Positions 1-14,290 of a DNA stretch of 64,000 nucleotides are shown one piece after another (within the stretch, counting starts at the first letter, position 1; every line of letters begins with the position of its first letter). The stretch lies in NCBI RefSeq assembly GCF_029962835.1, contig NC_080582.1, positions 20,282,032-20,346,031 of the forward strand. Reading direction: 5' to 3'. The stretch is from Magnolia sinica (lineage: Eukaryota; Streptophyta; Magnoliopsida; Magnoliales; Magnoliaceae). The position numbers were made by a program, and so were the translations under genes. A model generated the notes under the pieces. It saw nothing but the letters and a program-made list of their open reading frames with translations, made no database searches and was not told the DNA's origin.

Positions 1-3000
1 ACTGTTCAAGATGTGACATGCGGTTAAGATGGCATTTTCTTATAAGTTAAAAGGTAAGCCTGTACTAATTAGTATAACATGTACCATATTCATTTAGATT
101 CTAATCTTCTTTTCAATTATATCATTTGGTAAGGTCAATAAGGAGTGATTGTTTTAAGTAAATTTCTCGCAAATTCATAAAATGATGTAAAGTCACGTGA
201 GATGTATTCTCCACCCTATCTAACTTGAGGATTTTTATATTTTTATTTAATTAATTTTCTACTTTATTTACTTATATTTTTGTAAACACCACACTCAAAA
301 TGAGAATAAATTACTTTTCAAACTTTGGCCATATTTCGATTAAATCATCCCTGAGCAACTTAAAAAACGTTGAAAATCCAAATCGATCAAATGAGTAGGA
401 ACCTCGGCACGTCCCCAAAACAACCAACTGACTTGATTAATAGATCTAAAACATAATAGATTAAATTTCAATTGATAATTTAGACTCTTTAAAAACCTAT
501 ATTATATATTTTTTTAATAAAACAATCTCTAGTTGATTCAAGAAAAGTCGAGAGTTCAAGTAGGATAAGTCGAAGGATCCTTAACACTTTTCAAAGACAT
601 GCAATGAGTTCAATTGATCGATCCTAGACAAGGGTAACCAAATGTTTGACAAATAATCAAACTATAAGTGTTTATATGTTTAACACACATAAGGTTGTCA
701 AATTTCATAAGACAAATATGCACAATGATACCGGTCAGATTGTAACTACACTACATCTCATGAATATCAGCTCAAGATCGGCTTATCATGTTAAGACATC
801 GCTCGGTTTCAAGTTTATTAAGATTAGAAGATCTCTGTATTAGCCAACCAATATGTGAAATAACTCTAGAAAGACCTTATCTTAAGTGCTTTCGAAAATT
901 GTTCAAATTGGGTTAAATTTTGGTGTAATTTCACTGAAGTTCGACCAACCTACCTTCAGGTTCAGCTAGCCTAACTTCTTTGGCTAACTAACTTCAGCTT
1001 CAGGCAAGATTTTAGATTTGAATATTTGAAAAATCTTTTATAAATTTGGCTAGTCTAACTTTAGGCTCGGCTAGCCTAACTTAGAATTTGGCCAGCCCGA
1101 GGAAAGTTCGGGTTAAATTCCAACAAATGATTTTTGAATTTTCAAGAGAATTCGGTCATTTGAATTGGAGATTTAGCGAGCCGAATTTTTCCTTAGGCCA
1201 GCTGAATTTTGGATAAATCTTATCCCACATAATTTGATAGCCATTAGAATGGATTCGTTGGAATTTTGCCAACCGAACCTAATCTTAGGCTAGCCGAATT
1301 TACATATCCTTTGGCCATAAATAGGGATCTTCACTCATTCTAAACTACAATGAAATTCATTTAAAATCTTCTGCAAGTAAGAGAGAAGCTCAAGTTTTTA
1401 TTAAGCTATTTGTGTGGTATTTATAAATATATTTAAGCTTATTCAATTCATTTTCTCAAGCATATCTCAAATACATTTTTAGAGAGTAGTCTATACTCCA
1501 TTGAATATGTAACATTAGAGTTTTCATTTTCTGAAATACATTAGATCCATATACTATTTCTGGTTGAGCAAATACTGCCTCCTCTACACCCAAGAAAGAA
1601 GATCACTACTTGAAATTTCGACTGTATCTTCGAATTATCATTTGAAGATAAGTATATCGTCAATTACTTTATTTTATTTGGATTTTTCAGAGATAGCTCG
1701 GAAATCTCTATGGGTTGATTTGTGATAGCTGATAAAAATCACAAAGGGAGTTTTGTTGTGGTGAGCTAATGAAAATTATAAGAACTGTATAAGGTTGTTA
1801 AGGTAAACCTATAAAAACCCTGAAATAGTGAAAGTCAAAATTATGAGGGTAGTAATTTTGGAAGTGAAGTAGGTGTAAGTTTAAGCACCGAACCATTATA
1901 ACCTCTTGTGCATTGTGGTGAATGTTATATTTATTATAGTGAATGTTATATTTATTTTATCTTTTCTTAAAAGGTTGAAAAATTGATTTCGAAGACATTC
2001 ATAAAATAAGTTTGTCTTGCTTAAAATTATATGTGAAAGTTGTCCTACAAATTATCTGGAATCAACGTTTCAATATTTGAGCGATTGAAATTATTTATTA
2101 CGCTTTATTTCGAAGAATTTAGTACTGTCATACCTCCCTCTAGGACATCGATAGCTTATCTTTTCATGAACTCTTTAGGAAATTAAATACTCATCGTATA
2201 TAGTAAAACACATATAAAAGAGGACAAAATCAATCCCCAGCTCGTGGCAAACCTACACTCTACATGGTAGAATTTTTACCTAACAAACAATATTTGCCTA
2301 AGTATTACCTCTACCTAATCATTTATGGATAATAAAAACATCATTAGCGGCCATCCATTGGCCTACAAATTGAGTCTATAAAATATTAGTTGTTCTTGGG
2401 TGTTACTAGCAAAATTTCGATTAAATTAGGCCATCGTATGTGCTTACATCATACATGTTTGAAGACCTGGGGACCATGAGCTGAAATTTGAGCCTAAAAA
2501 TCCATAGCTTAATTGGGCTCCACAACCTAATTGATCGAACCATATTAGATCACCAATGGACCGGATTTCTAGTTCATTAGTTCGGATGTATAAATGGGTA
2601 GGACCCACCCTAAGATACATCAAATTGAATATTCATTTGAATATAATCATTATCTCATGTGATTCATGTGGATATGAATTTTAATATGCCATAGTGAAAT
2701 TATATGTGATTTGTGTGGATGTGACACATTCTTGTATTGCACATTTAACTATTGGTCATCCTGTGAAAGAAATTGAATGCAATTGTTGCAGATTTACTAT
2801 CCACAACTCGCTATGCCCTGGTTGGTTTGTTAGGTGGAATTTTATTGGTTGTGTCCCTAAGTGGACATTGTGCATAGATGACTTTATTTGTGCCTAGATT
2901 GCTTTATTTATGCCTCGATGGCTTTATTTGTGCCTTATTGGTTTTCGTCGAGTGGAACCCTTTATGTTGAGATTTTATATGAATTGGGGATAATAAGACC

Positions 3001-5235
3001 TATTTGTTGGATTAAGGTTGGTCACTAGTTGTAAAAGTTTCGTTGAATTGGCTATTCGTAAACTGGATTAATAAAAGCTGAATAATCATGCATTTATAAC
3101 ACCTGGGCATTATCGGATAGTTAGATGATATTATAGCATGTACTTAGTTTACTTTCACTGGCTCCTAGTCTATTGTTCGAACAACTCCTTTGGTGTTTTA
3201 ACCATTGTGAGCACGTACTCAGTTTACTTTCTTTAATGGTTATGTACTTTTATTGTGAGATAAATACTGTGGTAGCATGTACCTCTAGTTGAGGTATTTT
3301 CGTTAGTTTCTAATACTAATATTACTGTGGGTGGGTAGTCGTTGATAAAGGCTGGTGGCTACCCCCAAAAGCCAATTAGATGAGCATCCCTAGAATGATG
3401 TGCATTCATACATTTATGCATTAATTAAGATTGCATTGTGATGACTATTATGTTATATGCTTTCCCTTTTTAAAATTATACTAAAATGATATGTCATTAT
3501 GTTATCTTGGAGGGTTTTTCATTGAATTGGTTACTCATAATTCAAATTCGAAATACAATAGTGATGCATGCACGTAGAGTCTTGGAGCTTTGGAGGTCTG
3601 GGTAGAGCTCGAAGAAGAGTTAGATGATCGCAGTAGAGCAAAGCTAGCTTGGCTATGTTATATGAGCTGTAACCAATAGATCATTAGTATTTTATTCTAA
3701 CTTTTGTTTATATCTTGTACATTGGGATGTTTATGGTTTGTGGGGTCCTTATGGGCGTCATTTGAATCTATACGCTTTTATATGGATATTTGCCTAACTA
3801 CTTTATGGTTTTAGTTATCACCGCTTACCTCTTTGATATCTGCTGAATTTTATATGTGCTACTTTGATTTATTTATGGTTTCACAGGATGAATGTAAATC
3901 TAATTATTGGACTCATGTGAATTTCCCCCATGTGCAGCATCGTTAGACAATACTCAGGTTTCCATTGCGAGAACATTGTGCTCGGGTGATGAAAATAAGG
4001 GTGTTGTCAAAGTTGGTGTCAATGCACCATACCATTTTAGTGTTAACATCCTAGAATTCAGGATCCGATTTTTTATACTCGGGTGCCAGGTTTTGGAGCG
4101 TTACATGAATAAAGGTTAGGGAATGAGAGATAATGATAAGGAGAGTTGGCAATTCGAGGTTTTGGAGTGCCCCGAAGATTTTCGACATGTCGGGGTATTG
4201 TTCGACAAAGGAAACTAACCATGAAAGAAGTAGCCCAGTGAAGAAACCACTAAAATCAAGAGTATGGTTAGAATTATGGATATCCAGCCATCTCTTTTGT
4301 AGAAAAAAGGTGACTAATCTTCCATTTTCTTTCTCACATCTCGATCAAACTTAATTTACATTCTATTCCAAATATTCCAAGCATATCAGAAACATCAGCT
4401 CACACTTTTATTTTCTTTATTTTATAATTTTCTCTTTACTTCATTTACCTGCCTGGAGTCTTAAACTTCGTTAATTAATGCTAAGATTATATTTACATTT
4501 TATTTACCTACCTTAAGTCTTAAACTCTATAATGTGAGGATATGATTACATTTCATTTTATTTATTACATTTTAATTTAATTACCCACTCAGCCCCTCGT
4601 GGGTTATGTGAAGCATGTCCAAATATAGAAATGTTAAAGTTATACTAAAATTCTAAAAAAGAAAAATGTAAAATTCTATAAAGTAGAGACTGCACATCGT
4701 GTAGGCAAAAGATGGTGCCTAAACCCTTCATCTTCTATCACTGATACACTTACTGAAAATATATGGTTGTAGACTAACTACATGAGTCATTTTAGTTGGG
4801 TGTCTTGCGATAAGGTTTCTCCTTTTTGTCACTCTTTCGATGGCGATATTTTTTGACGAAATGACTGACCTTTTCACACGCAAAGCAGTTAATTTACAAT
4901 CTTTTTATTATTTTGTTTATTATTTTTACTCTTATGGAAATGGGTGATTTTCTTCTTTGAAGTTCAAGTTTTTCAATTTTCTTGATCCTTTTGATTATTT
5001 TTAATATAGTGGGCTTATACAATGGATTTCATTTCCATTGAAAGCTTATCATAATTCCTTGCTTTTTTTTTTTCAAATATAAATATGGAGAATGAGTTCA
5101 TCCAAGCTCATTTTATTTCTTTTATAGTTATGAGAAATCTTATACCCCTTCCATGAAGGAGGAAGTTTCTCAAAGATCACATCGGCTTGGAATGCCTCAT
5201 CACTAGCCATACTTTTGGATAAAATTTCATGACCA

Positions 5236-5238
<3 letters not shown>
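1..5238. other. AT-rich non-coding DNA with LTR-like remnants, no gene seen
   Basis: I find no open frame here with recognisable protein similarity; the longest frames are about 70 codons and look random. The stretch from about 600 to 2130 (repeated 'ggctagcctaac' motifs near 950-1200, then phrases such as 'aagcaccgaaccattataacc') reads like a decayed LTR of a copia-type retroelement. The block around 3310-3400 resembles the long gypsy LTRs seen later in the window. Both assignments are inference from texture, not from defined ends. Confidence 0.4.

Positions 5239-5269
<31 letters not shown>
5239..5269. repeat. (TA)n microsatellite
   Basis: Uninterrupted TA dinucleotides directly abutting the left end of the MITE at 5270. 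A matching (TA)n run (5817-5837) abuts the right end, so the element sits inside a TA tract. Confidence 0.95.
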
Positions 5270-5273
<4 letters not shown>

Positions 5274-5816
5274 AGGTACTATGCGCTCGACCTCACAATA
5301 AGCTCTCATGAGGTCGAGCTGTGTGGGCCCCACCGTGATGCGTGTCGACCATCAACACTGTGCATTTGATGGGTCCCCTCTAAATTGTGGGATATCTCAA
5401 AAATCAGCCATATACGGAACTCAGGTGGGCCATACCATCTAAAATCATGTGAAGACACCGTTAAAACATATAAAAACACTTGGTGGGGCCCACCTGAGTT
5501 TTGAATGCTGCTGAAACTTCGTCTGAACCCTCATCCAAGTGGGACACACATAATGGATGGGTTAAATTTGCAAACCACATCTCGGTGGGCCTAAAAAATG
5601 ATTATGAATGTTTTAATGGTGCACGGCCCCTCCCCACTTCTGTATGTGGTGTGGCCCACACAAGTCACGAATTGACTTGATTTTTGAGACCTAGGCCTAC
5701 GATGGAATGGTGCATCTGATTGATGGGGTAGATGTTTGAAACGCATCATGGTGGGGCCCACACAGCTCGACCTCATGGGACGGACTCGTGAGGTCGAGCA
5801 CATAGTACCTTTTCCC
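5270..5816. mobile_element. MITE with ~60-bp terminal inverted repeats, inserted in a TA tract
   Basis: The left end begins GAAAAGGTACTATGCGCTCG. The right end, read on the other strand, begins GGAAAAGGTACTATGTGCTC, and the match runs for about 60 bp with few differences, including the shared 'gaggtcgagctgtgtgggcccc' portion. There is no coding capacity. Both flanks are TA repeats, which fits a TA target-site preference (Tc1/mariner-like) but makes the exact duplication unreadable. A 140-bp deletion derivative lies at about 10111-10253. Confidence 0.85.
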
Positions 5817-5837
5817 TATATATATATATATATATAT

Positions 5838-6888
5838 TATATTCGATTCATTATAAGTTTGTCATCTATTTGCTAAAATTTATGTAGCAACCTATAATGT
5901 ACTTTTTGAACTTTTCTTAAGATTTTCCTATAATTTTTTACGATGACAGTAGATTTATATTTATCATTTGTCATTGCATGTAGCGTATGATTTCAACACA
6001 GACAGTCATCCTTTTACCGTTTAACTAGTTTAAAGGATGTCGAGGGTTTATTTGCCTCAAAAACAGGAGTGGACTCTTGATGACATAGATCAACTTAAGA
6101 GTTGTTAAGTAAAATTTTATTTTTTATTGTGATATCTTGAAGTTCCTTCCTTTAAAAATCTTGATTATGAGATTCTCAAAGATGGTTGCTATTTTGATTG
6201 AGATTTTGAAGGAGAAATTTGTCTTTAAATTTTTAGTTCGAAAAATAGAAATATAATAGAAAATGGTATTTCAGATACAAAGAAAAATATAAAGTGAGAT
6301 ATGGAGAGATACATTATAAATGTTGTATTAAAGATAATTTCCCCCATAAGGATCTAAACCTCGATGTATTGGGTTGCAACACCTCTGTCCTTGGGATACA
6401 GTAACTTTTCTCAATGATGGGTGGCTTGGGGATTAGGTGTACATACAACTAAAGCTTGTACAAGGTAGAGATGCTCTACTAATTTTCCCACAATTTGCTT
6501 TGTAAAGTAAAAGAAGAAATTGTAAAGAGTCAATCCATGACACATGGCGCACAAGGCTATAGGCACTAAAATGTCACTACATGTGTGGCAGATCATTGCA
6601 ACCTTATACACATGTATGGTAACACAAGAAAGCCACAACTCAAGGCGTGCATATGAATATTCCCAGGGCATATATACTCTTGGTTTTCATTACAAACTTG
6701 TAGATGAAAAACTCACTATAAAGGATTTTTAATACCTCTCTTTATCCAATGTAGGATAAAAACCACATCAAGAGAGAACCAAAGAACTACATGGTTTTTT
6801 TTTTTTCCATATTTTTAAATTGAAAAGTTCCAACAATGGTTTGGCTTAGCCATCATGATTAATGGTTAAAGGAAGAGGTGTGTGTGTG

Positions 6889-6891
<3 letters not shown>
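5838..6891. other. Non-coding, no feature recognised
   Basis: AT-rich sequence with short random frames only. The overlapping frames on both strands near 6411-6732 show no family resemblance. Confidence 0.5.

Positions 6892-6942
<51 letters not shown>
6892..6942. repeat. (GA)n microsatellite
   Basis: About 25 uninterrupted GA units, preceded by a short (GT)n run. Confidence 0.97.
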
Positions 6943-6943
<1 letters not shown>

Positions 6944-8500
6944 AAATTCATTAATGCATCCCAAACTATTGTAATAGAATACATTGTAATTTATTATTTA
7001 GATTTGGATTCATTTTAATGACTAAACGGTGTTTAAAATGAAGTTTTAAAAAGAGGAAAAACTTGATTTTTTCTATTTTTCCTCATACTATTGGTTATCT
7101 TGTTTTGTGTTCTAATGTTGGTTTTAGTTCTATATTTGACAGAAAGTGGGATGGGAAAGCCCTGATATTAGATTCCTTCACTTATTGTTTATATTAGAAA
7201 TCAAGAGTATTCCTTTGTAGCAACCTCGCATACACGCGCACTTTATTTTTTTTCTCTACATGGATGACGTTACGTGCATACATAAAGTTGTCATGTGCAG
7301 AGAGCAATCATGTATTAACATGTTATTAAATGAGCCATCATGTACCATCATATTATTAAATCCATCGCTTTGCATGGGCTAATGTGCCAATGGGCTTGAG
7401 CCATGTGTTTGGTTTATCTCCCCTTTTCCTCTCATACAGAAAATACTCTATCCTTTCTCTCTATTTTTTAGTTTTTTAGTTCTTTTTCACTTCTTCAAGG
7501 TAAATAAGAAAGAGCAAGCTTGAGTCTGTGTGACTATGATTGTGCATGCACCAGATCCTATTGTCCATTTATGAGGAGAGTTGTTGTATCCTCTAATGAC
7601 AAAGTAGTTCAGACCCAATGCATCAATGATCTTTCTTGTGGGGGGTAAATATGTTTTTAACACAATGATTGCAATGTGCTTCAGCTCTCCAGGTAATTTT
7701 TTTTTTTTTAAATCTTTAATATTTTTATTTTCTGTTACATCTCTTTGTTAGAACTAACAATCAGTTTATGTGATGGGAGGTTACATTGGATGTGGGATGT
7801 AAAAAATAATAAAAAAAGAAAAATGAGCATTTCAACTCTTTAATTATGTTAAGCTCACAAAGACTAAGCTAAATTCTCAGGAGTTGAGATAATCCAATTT
7901 AATAGCTTATATTTGACCTCTATCCACTAAACAGTTTGGATCACTAGAAGTAACCCCAGATTCAAAGGCTAGATTCCCTAAGGGGAGATTTTTATTTTAT
8001 TATTATTATTATTATTTTTACAATACATTCACGATGGACCAATCAGTTCAACGGTTTAGATAAACTAATATCATGAGCCCCAACATACAAAATCAGTGCA
8101 TGATAGAAAAGTTCTTTGTTCATCGCAGAGATGAACTAAACCTATTGCAATTCAGAGGTCTCCTGCAGTACATTCCAAACAGATTGCAGCACTAGCAGAC
8201 CTTTAAAATAAAACCAAGAGGTTTAGATCGGGACTGTCTTGCTATACACCGATTTTGTGTATATGGACCTGTGGTTAGTTTATCCAAACCATTGATCTGA
8301 TTAGTTCCATCATGGATGGACCATGTAAAAAAAAAACTCAATCTTTCAAGTTATTATTATTATTTTTCCACTGCTGGCATGATATACATGGTTAAGAAAA
8401 AAACACCAATAGGCGACAGTGGAGGAAAGACCAAACATTTGATGGTTTGGATCTTCTAATTTAGGAGACTTGGGGTCCATGCTCTATCCATGATGGGGCC
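6943..8500. other. Non-coding, no feature recognised
   Basis: No gene-like frame. It contains homopolymer T and A runs and a short TTA/ATT tract at about 8000-8020. Confidence 0.5.
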
Positions 8501-9110
8501 TGTCAGATCAGTGTCTTGGATAAACCAACCCTGGCCCTACATGTACAAACCCGGTGCAATCCCCAGTCACAACTGCTTTGGTGGTAACCTCTCCAGTACC
8601 GAGCTCAGTACTGATCAGTGCTGGAAAATCAATGTGGGCCCACCATGATGTATGTATCTCATCCACTCGGTTCATTTTGTGAGCTCGTTTTAAGACATAA
8701 TCCAAAATAAAAAGAAGTATATCCACTTCAGGCCACAAGAAATAATGGTGATTGAATGCTCACCATTAAAAACTTCCGAGCCCAACTTAATGCTTATTTT
8801 CCATCCAACCAATTGACTATGTTACAAAGTCCAGACCTGGGCCCCAAGAATTTTTTTAATGGTGGACAATCAATTCCTATGGTTTCCTATGGTGTGGTCC
8901 ACTTGAGATTTGGATCTCTCTCATTTTTAGACTTAAACTATAAAATTTTTAGACTTAAACTATAAAATGATTTTAAAAAAAATGAATGGATGGCATGGAT
9001 GAAAGACATACAACACAGTGAGGCCCGTAAAGCTTTTTCCAGCACCAACCAGTACCGAGTTCTGTACTGGAGGGGTCACTACCGAATCCGAGTCCAGTCA
9101 CCACTGTCAA
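8501..9110. mobile_element. Foldback MITE (MULE-type family), copy 1
   Basis: The two halves are near-complementary. The left arm carries 'cagtaccgagctcagtact' and 'gggcccaccatgatgtatg'; the right arm carries the inverse, ending in 'ccagtaccgagttctgtact'. The centre of symmetry is near 8800. The arms match the other foldback copies in this window (12.5, 21.5, 27.0/30.2, 34.0 and 34.8 kb). Small frames inside it are by-products of the inverted repeat. Exact ends and target duplication were not resolved for this copy. Confidence 0.7.
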
Positions 9111-10080
9111 AATAACAGACCTATGCCTCTAGAACCAAATAATCATTTGTGTAAATCAGAAAATGTATCAATAAACAATGAAAAACCGTACAAAAATTAC
9201 GGAGAAGTGGACACGGCTGCTAAACTCTCTCATTTCTTCTTTGAATTTTTCTTATTTTTCTTTTTTAAGAGTTTAGATCTTCTAGAATGCATCGATACCC
9301 ATGTGCTGCTACGAAATAGGTTATGGTTTTAGCCATTAAATATGGGTTATGTTTCATGATCCAAACCGTTTATATGATGGGCCTCACATTAAATAAGGGA
9401 TGGGAAAAAAAAAAAAACGAACAATCATATTGAATATTTGACCTCATTATCTTAAAACTCTTTTCCTTTGAATATGGATGGTTTTCTAACCTTTGAATGA
9501 TTAAAGGGTTAAATTATTTAAATGGGGGATTTTTTATTTTATTTTATTATTATTATTTTTTTCACATCTATAGTTGAGGAAAATTATATAAATGGTTAGT
9601 ATAACTGTAAACGACCTAGATCCAATTGCCAAATTTTAGTGTATCTTGAATTAATATTTTGGAGACAACTATGAAGGAGAGAGACTGTTTGCACTTGGGG
9701 CTGTCAATGGGTTGAGTTGGTTCATTGGGCTCTGGGTGTGCCCGATTCTGGTTCGACTTGGGCTGGCTTATGAGGCCCTAGATCTGGACCCAAGCCTAGA
9801 AGTGAATCCAATTTATGCTTATGATTTTTAAATAATTTTAAGTGAAACTCTTGGGTAAGTTTAGCATATCTCGGTCAGTTATGATTTTTAAGGATATATT
9901 CAAAATTTCCCTTCTTTTTTCTATTTTTTAAAATGTATTTTATTATTTTTTGAAATATTTAGTTAAGAGTGTAGATTTGATAACTTATTAATTACAATTA
10001 ATAATTAGGCTTGGGCTAGGGCAGGGCATAAATTGAATTGGTTATTAACTTATATGATCAGAAAACAACTTTCTTCTAAT
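9111..10080. other. Non-coding; possible hAT-like fragment at its right
   Basis: No gene recognised. From about 9695 ('ggggctgtcaatgggttgag') the sequence has the GGGTT/GGCTT-rich texture of the non-autonomous hAT elements seen at 24.8 and 46.1 kb, but I could not match a right terminus. Confidence 0.35.
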
Positions 10081-10083
10081 GTC

Positions 10084-10249
10084 CCCACACACACACACAC
10101 ACACATATATAGGGGCTACCTTGTCCAAGCCTCGACCACATGGTAGGAATTAAGCCCATCAAATGCACGGTGTTGATGTTCGACAGACACCACAGTGGGG
10201 CCCACAAAGCTCAACCTAATGATAGGTTCTCGTTAAATACACTTCTTTG

Positions 10250-10318
<69 letters not shown>
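10084..10318. repeat. (CA)n, MITE deletion derivative, then (TA)n
   Basis: A CA run (10084-10104) is followed by about 140 bp with both ends of the 5270-5816 MITE but most of its middle missing: 'catcaaatgcacggtgttgatg' and 'ggggcccacaaagctcaacc' are inverse matches to the left arm of that element. It ends in 'ttggtac' next to about 32 TA units (10254-10318). The TA run is read through as an Ile-Tyr frame that is not a gene. Confidence 0.65.
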
Positions 10319-10320
<2 letters not shown>

Positions 10321-12179
10321 TCTTTTCCATCCGTTAATCAATGGCCACTAGAAAAATTGTACAAAACAAAAGAAGTCGTCGGTCTTTTTCATCCATTAAT
10401 CAATGTGGCCATTAAAAAAAATGTGGAAAACAAAATAAGTTGGCAAGTCACATATATTTGTTTGATAGGTTTGAATTTTGAAATGTAAGCAACCTTTAAT
10501 TGGAGGGTCGAAGCGATGAAAGGAGTCCATCATTCAACTTGCCATGTGCAGCACGTGCAGATTCTAGTTACCATGCAGCTAGTGTATAATTGCCTATATG
10601 TGTATGATATCCAACCCGTCCAAAAGGTTGGACCCACCATGCAGACAACCTATTGCAAATATCAGATGGATACACTCATTTGGTCCACATGTGTAGTTTG
10701 GATCAGATTGGCAGCCATCCATTATTTTCTGTGTTGTGGCACTTAAGATGAGTGGACCAGTCTCACTTTTTCCTTGGTCGTTCTCCATGGTGGGGCTAAC
10801 CTTTTGATAGGTTGGATGTTATACACACTTCACACATTGATGTCTATGCCTGTGCTGGACAATAACACTATCCTCCAAGTAAGTGTACGGAAACCCTGAT
10901 TTTGTATAGTGCAGTTCTAGGTCTAAAGTTTGTGTCTACAACGGTTAGATGATCCAAACCGTTGGTATGGTGGGCCTCACAGAGGATGGGGCATGTAAAA
11001 AAAAAATCCAAAGTGGAGGATCCTAGCTACAGAATATTTGGTCTTGTGATGTCCAACTTATTTGCAAGAGTGTTAGTTTATGGGCGCCTATTAAAGGGTT
11101 TGGATTCTTCGAGGGGATTTTTGGGTGCATGGGCCATGTATGGTGTGACCCACAATATCAACTGCTTGGATCAATGAACAATGGCCCCACACATTGTCCA
11201 AATATAGGAATGATCCAATGGGAAAGAACACATGGTTAAGATCTTAATGCACTAGTGTCATCATGGTCCAACCAATATCTTATCACAGTATCTATTTGTG
11301 GCCAAAACCATGAAGGTGGCCCTATGGAATGTATGAAATCCAGATCAAATAGACCTGGAAGCCAGTATTTAAGCCCTTATTTTTTTATTTAATGCATACA
11401 ACCTTAAGTCCAATCAATTGATCTAGACTGTTCATTAGGTCTAATGCACATTTCATGGGCTACCATGCAAAGGTAAAACTGATATGAAAATATTAACCAT
11501 CTGATCAATGGCCTTTAATATGAATGGTCAAGAACCATCTACACAAAATAGGCCTAATTAACAATTTGTTCCATCTATTGGTTAGGTCCCATCATGGATT
11601 GCATATGATTCTATAAAATCACTTTTGTTAGGCAATCATAAACATCGAAAATGGAGTTGAAATCAATAAGGCCAAGTTATGGGTGGATTGGATAATCCGA
11701 TGGATGAGATTTTCTCATGGGCTACCACCGATTGATATGAACCATCCAAATGAACTGATGCAACTAGCAGCCCTCACTGGAGTAGAATTACTTAAAAATA
11801 TAAATCTAGAAATACAACATTCCTACACGTGGGAAATGAGTCCATCCAAATCATGGAAACGTATATCCTGGACAGAACCATTATGGAAACGTATATTTTG
11901 GACAAAACCATAGAGAGCGACCTACTATGCATAAGATCATAACATAAGTGATTGGGTAAATTTAAACATGGATTAGGTGTGAATGTGAATTATTGAGAAT
12001 GCTCATTCAATGGGCAGTTTAATAACAGATCTTGGATCTAATCCAACTAAATAAATTAAAAGAAACTTTGAATAATTTCCTCTTTACTTTAATTTTATTA
12101 GATAGAAAGTCCAATCACAGTAAAATAACTCAACTAAATTGAACTGGTTCATAGTATGATGCTAAAGAGGAAGCAGATA
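10319..12179. other. Non-coding, no gene
   Basis: Sequence with the 'ggtccaccatg / atgatccaaacc' texture common to plant DNA-transposon remnants here, but with no defined ends. A small tandem duplication of about 29 bp sits near 11850-11912 (the 'ggaaacgtatat' motif twice). Confidence 0.45.
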
Positions 12180-12975
12180 CAAATTTCAAGTAAACCACAC
12201 CACAGGAAACAATGGTTGTTGAATGCACATCATCAATCTGTTGATAAGGTAAAAAATATCTGGATGAAAGGAAAAAAACAAATGTAAGCTTCATCTAATT
12301 AAAACTTTTGTGGCCCATTAAAAGTTTTTAATGATCAATAACCACTATTTACAGCTGTGTGGTCCACATAAATATTTTATCTGCATCATTTTTTTACCAT
12401 GCTGTAAAATAAGATGGAAAGATAAATGGACAGCTTGGATATAAAAGTATACATCGATATGGGCCCTAGAGTCAGGTCCCACTCACATCCTATAGATGCT
12501 GCTCTGTGGCCCTTATCATGATGTATGTGTTTTATCCAGGCCGTCCATTCATCTTTACAGATTATTTCAGTGTGTATAATAAAAAATTAATTAGAGAAAA
12601 CTCTCATGTGAACCACACCACAGAAAACTGCTGTGATTGAACGCCCATCATTAAAAGCTTTTCTGAGGTTAGAACAGTTTTAGATCATGCTGATATTTGT
12701 GTTTTCCCTTCATCTAGATCTGTGTGTTCTAATCAACGGGTTTGATGAAAAATAAACATTTCAGTGGGCCCTAGAAAGTTTTTAACGGTGAGCGTTCAAT
12801 CGCCACTGTTTTCTTATGGTGTGGTCCATTTGAGGTTGGGATATTTCTAGTTTTTGGGTTCATGCCCTAAAATGATCTGAAAAAATACATGTACAGAGTG
12901 GATAAAACACATACATCGTGATAGGGCCCACAGGTCACTGTCCAGTAGCCGCCTCGCTACTGTCGGCGTCAGTGG
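12180..12975. mobile_element. Foldback MITEs (MULE-type family), one partial and one fuller copy
   Basis: A partial copy at about 12180-12475 carries 'accacaccacaggaaacaat' and ends in 'acatcgatatgggccc'. It is followed by a fuller foldback at about 12480-12975, with the left arm 'tatcatgatgtatgtgtttt' and the right arm the inverse 'acacatacatcgtgatagggc'. No coding capacity. Ends are approximate. Confidence 0.65.
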
Positions 12976-14290
12976 GCAATCCGCGTCCGCTGGTTCCGGG
13001 GTCGCAGCCAAGTGGCGCTGCAGGGAAAGGGCAAAGTGTTTGATACTCTGGAAGAGTACGACGCTTGATACGCAGGCACTTAGAAGTTGCACACATGGTA
13101 TATATTAACCCAAGGTAAATGGACTAAATTGTGGAACGAACTGTCGCTAAGACAGAATCCCAAAATCAGAAATAATCCTAACCTCTGAATATTCGTGGAC
13201 ACTTGTTTGTTGAAATACAACCATCAGATAGTTTTCATTACTAACCGTCCAATAAATTTCTTCAAACCACCTATGGTCAGATGATCAAATATCGTAGTTT
13301 TCGGGAAATAGTACATCTAAGATGGGCCCGATAATCGGAACAGTTTAATTTGAATTACTTTTACACCACTCTTGTAATTTTAGATAATTTATAAGTGCCT
13401 GAGTATGATCCATCACATCTTCTTTTTATTATATATATATTTTTTAGGAGAAAAATGTCAAATAAAATACTTTCTTCGGTAACACTCAACAGTTAAGGCC
13501 GACCAACACCCACACCATTCGGTCCATGCTACAGTATTTTGATTTTGATTTTTTTTCCCTCTCTTTGGAGTAACTATATGATAGGTGGCCCACATTTTGG
13601 ACTGTACATGGGACTTTTAAGTTCTGACACATGGGCCCAATTTTTCGAAAGTCCAGATCATTGTTATCTTGTGTCCCACAGTGGATTACTATTCCTTAGA
13701 GTTATTAAGGAGAGATAGACGGTTAAGATGGGAAATACAACAACCGTCTACTGAGAAAAGTCCAAATATCAGTTGCTGAGATTTTCCAATTTTGGTGATT
13801 TTTGGGACATTCTCCATCCATGGTAGGAGTCAATAGACCAATGGTCTAGATTACCAAACATGGACCCCATTTATCAGAATTGAAAACCCATATATGTTTT
13901 GTGGGCCTCCTATCATATATCATTCATCACCATAAAAATTAAAGTGTGGCAATAGGTGGGGATCATCTCCAAGCCAACCCATTTACTAAGAGGTCCAAGA
14001 ATTCTTACCCAAATCAGACCCACAACCATACCATTAGCCTCTGACCTGACCAAATTCACTTACAATTCATCAAGCCCAATTCAGACCAACCCAACCCGAC
14101 CTGACCCAACCCACCATAAACTCAAGTCTAAGAATGGAATATTACACTAAGGCTATCCACAACCTCCCTCAGTTATTGAATACATAAATATTAAATTCAT
14201 CTATACTAATTTTCTTTATTTTGTTTTGGGTTTTTGCTCTATCAGGTGGGGTCATTTATAACCTATTGATAACTTAAATGTGCCGGCTGG
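12976..14290. other. Non-coding DNA upstream of the laccase pair
   Basis: No gene recognised. From about 14290 the sequence becomes alignable with the DNA upstream of the second laccase copy (about 23770), for example 'gtagggttcaacccaagcct' in both. This marks the left limit of the tandem duplication as far as I can see it. Confidence 0.5.

Noticed and set aside
10140-10337. Frame with a long Ile-Tyr stretch
   Set aside because: Translation of a (TA)n microsatellite next to a MITE fragment.
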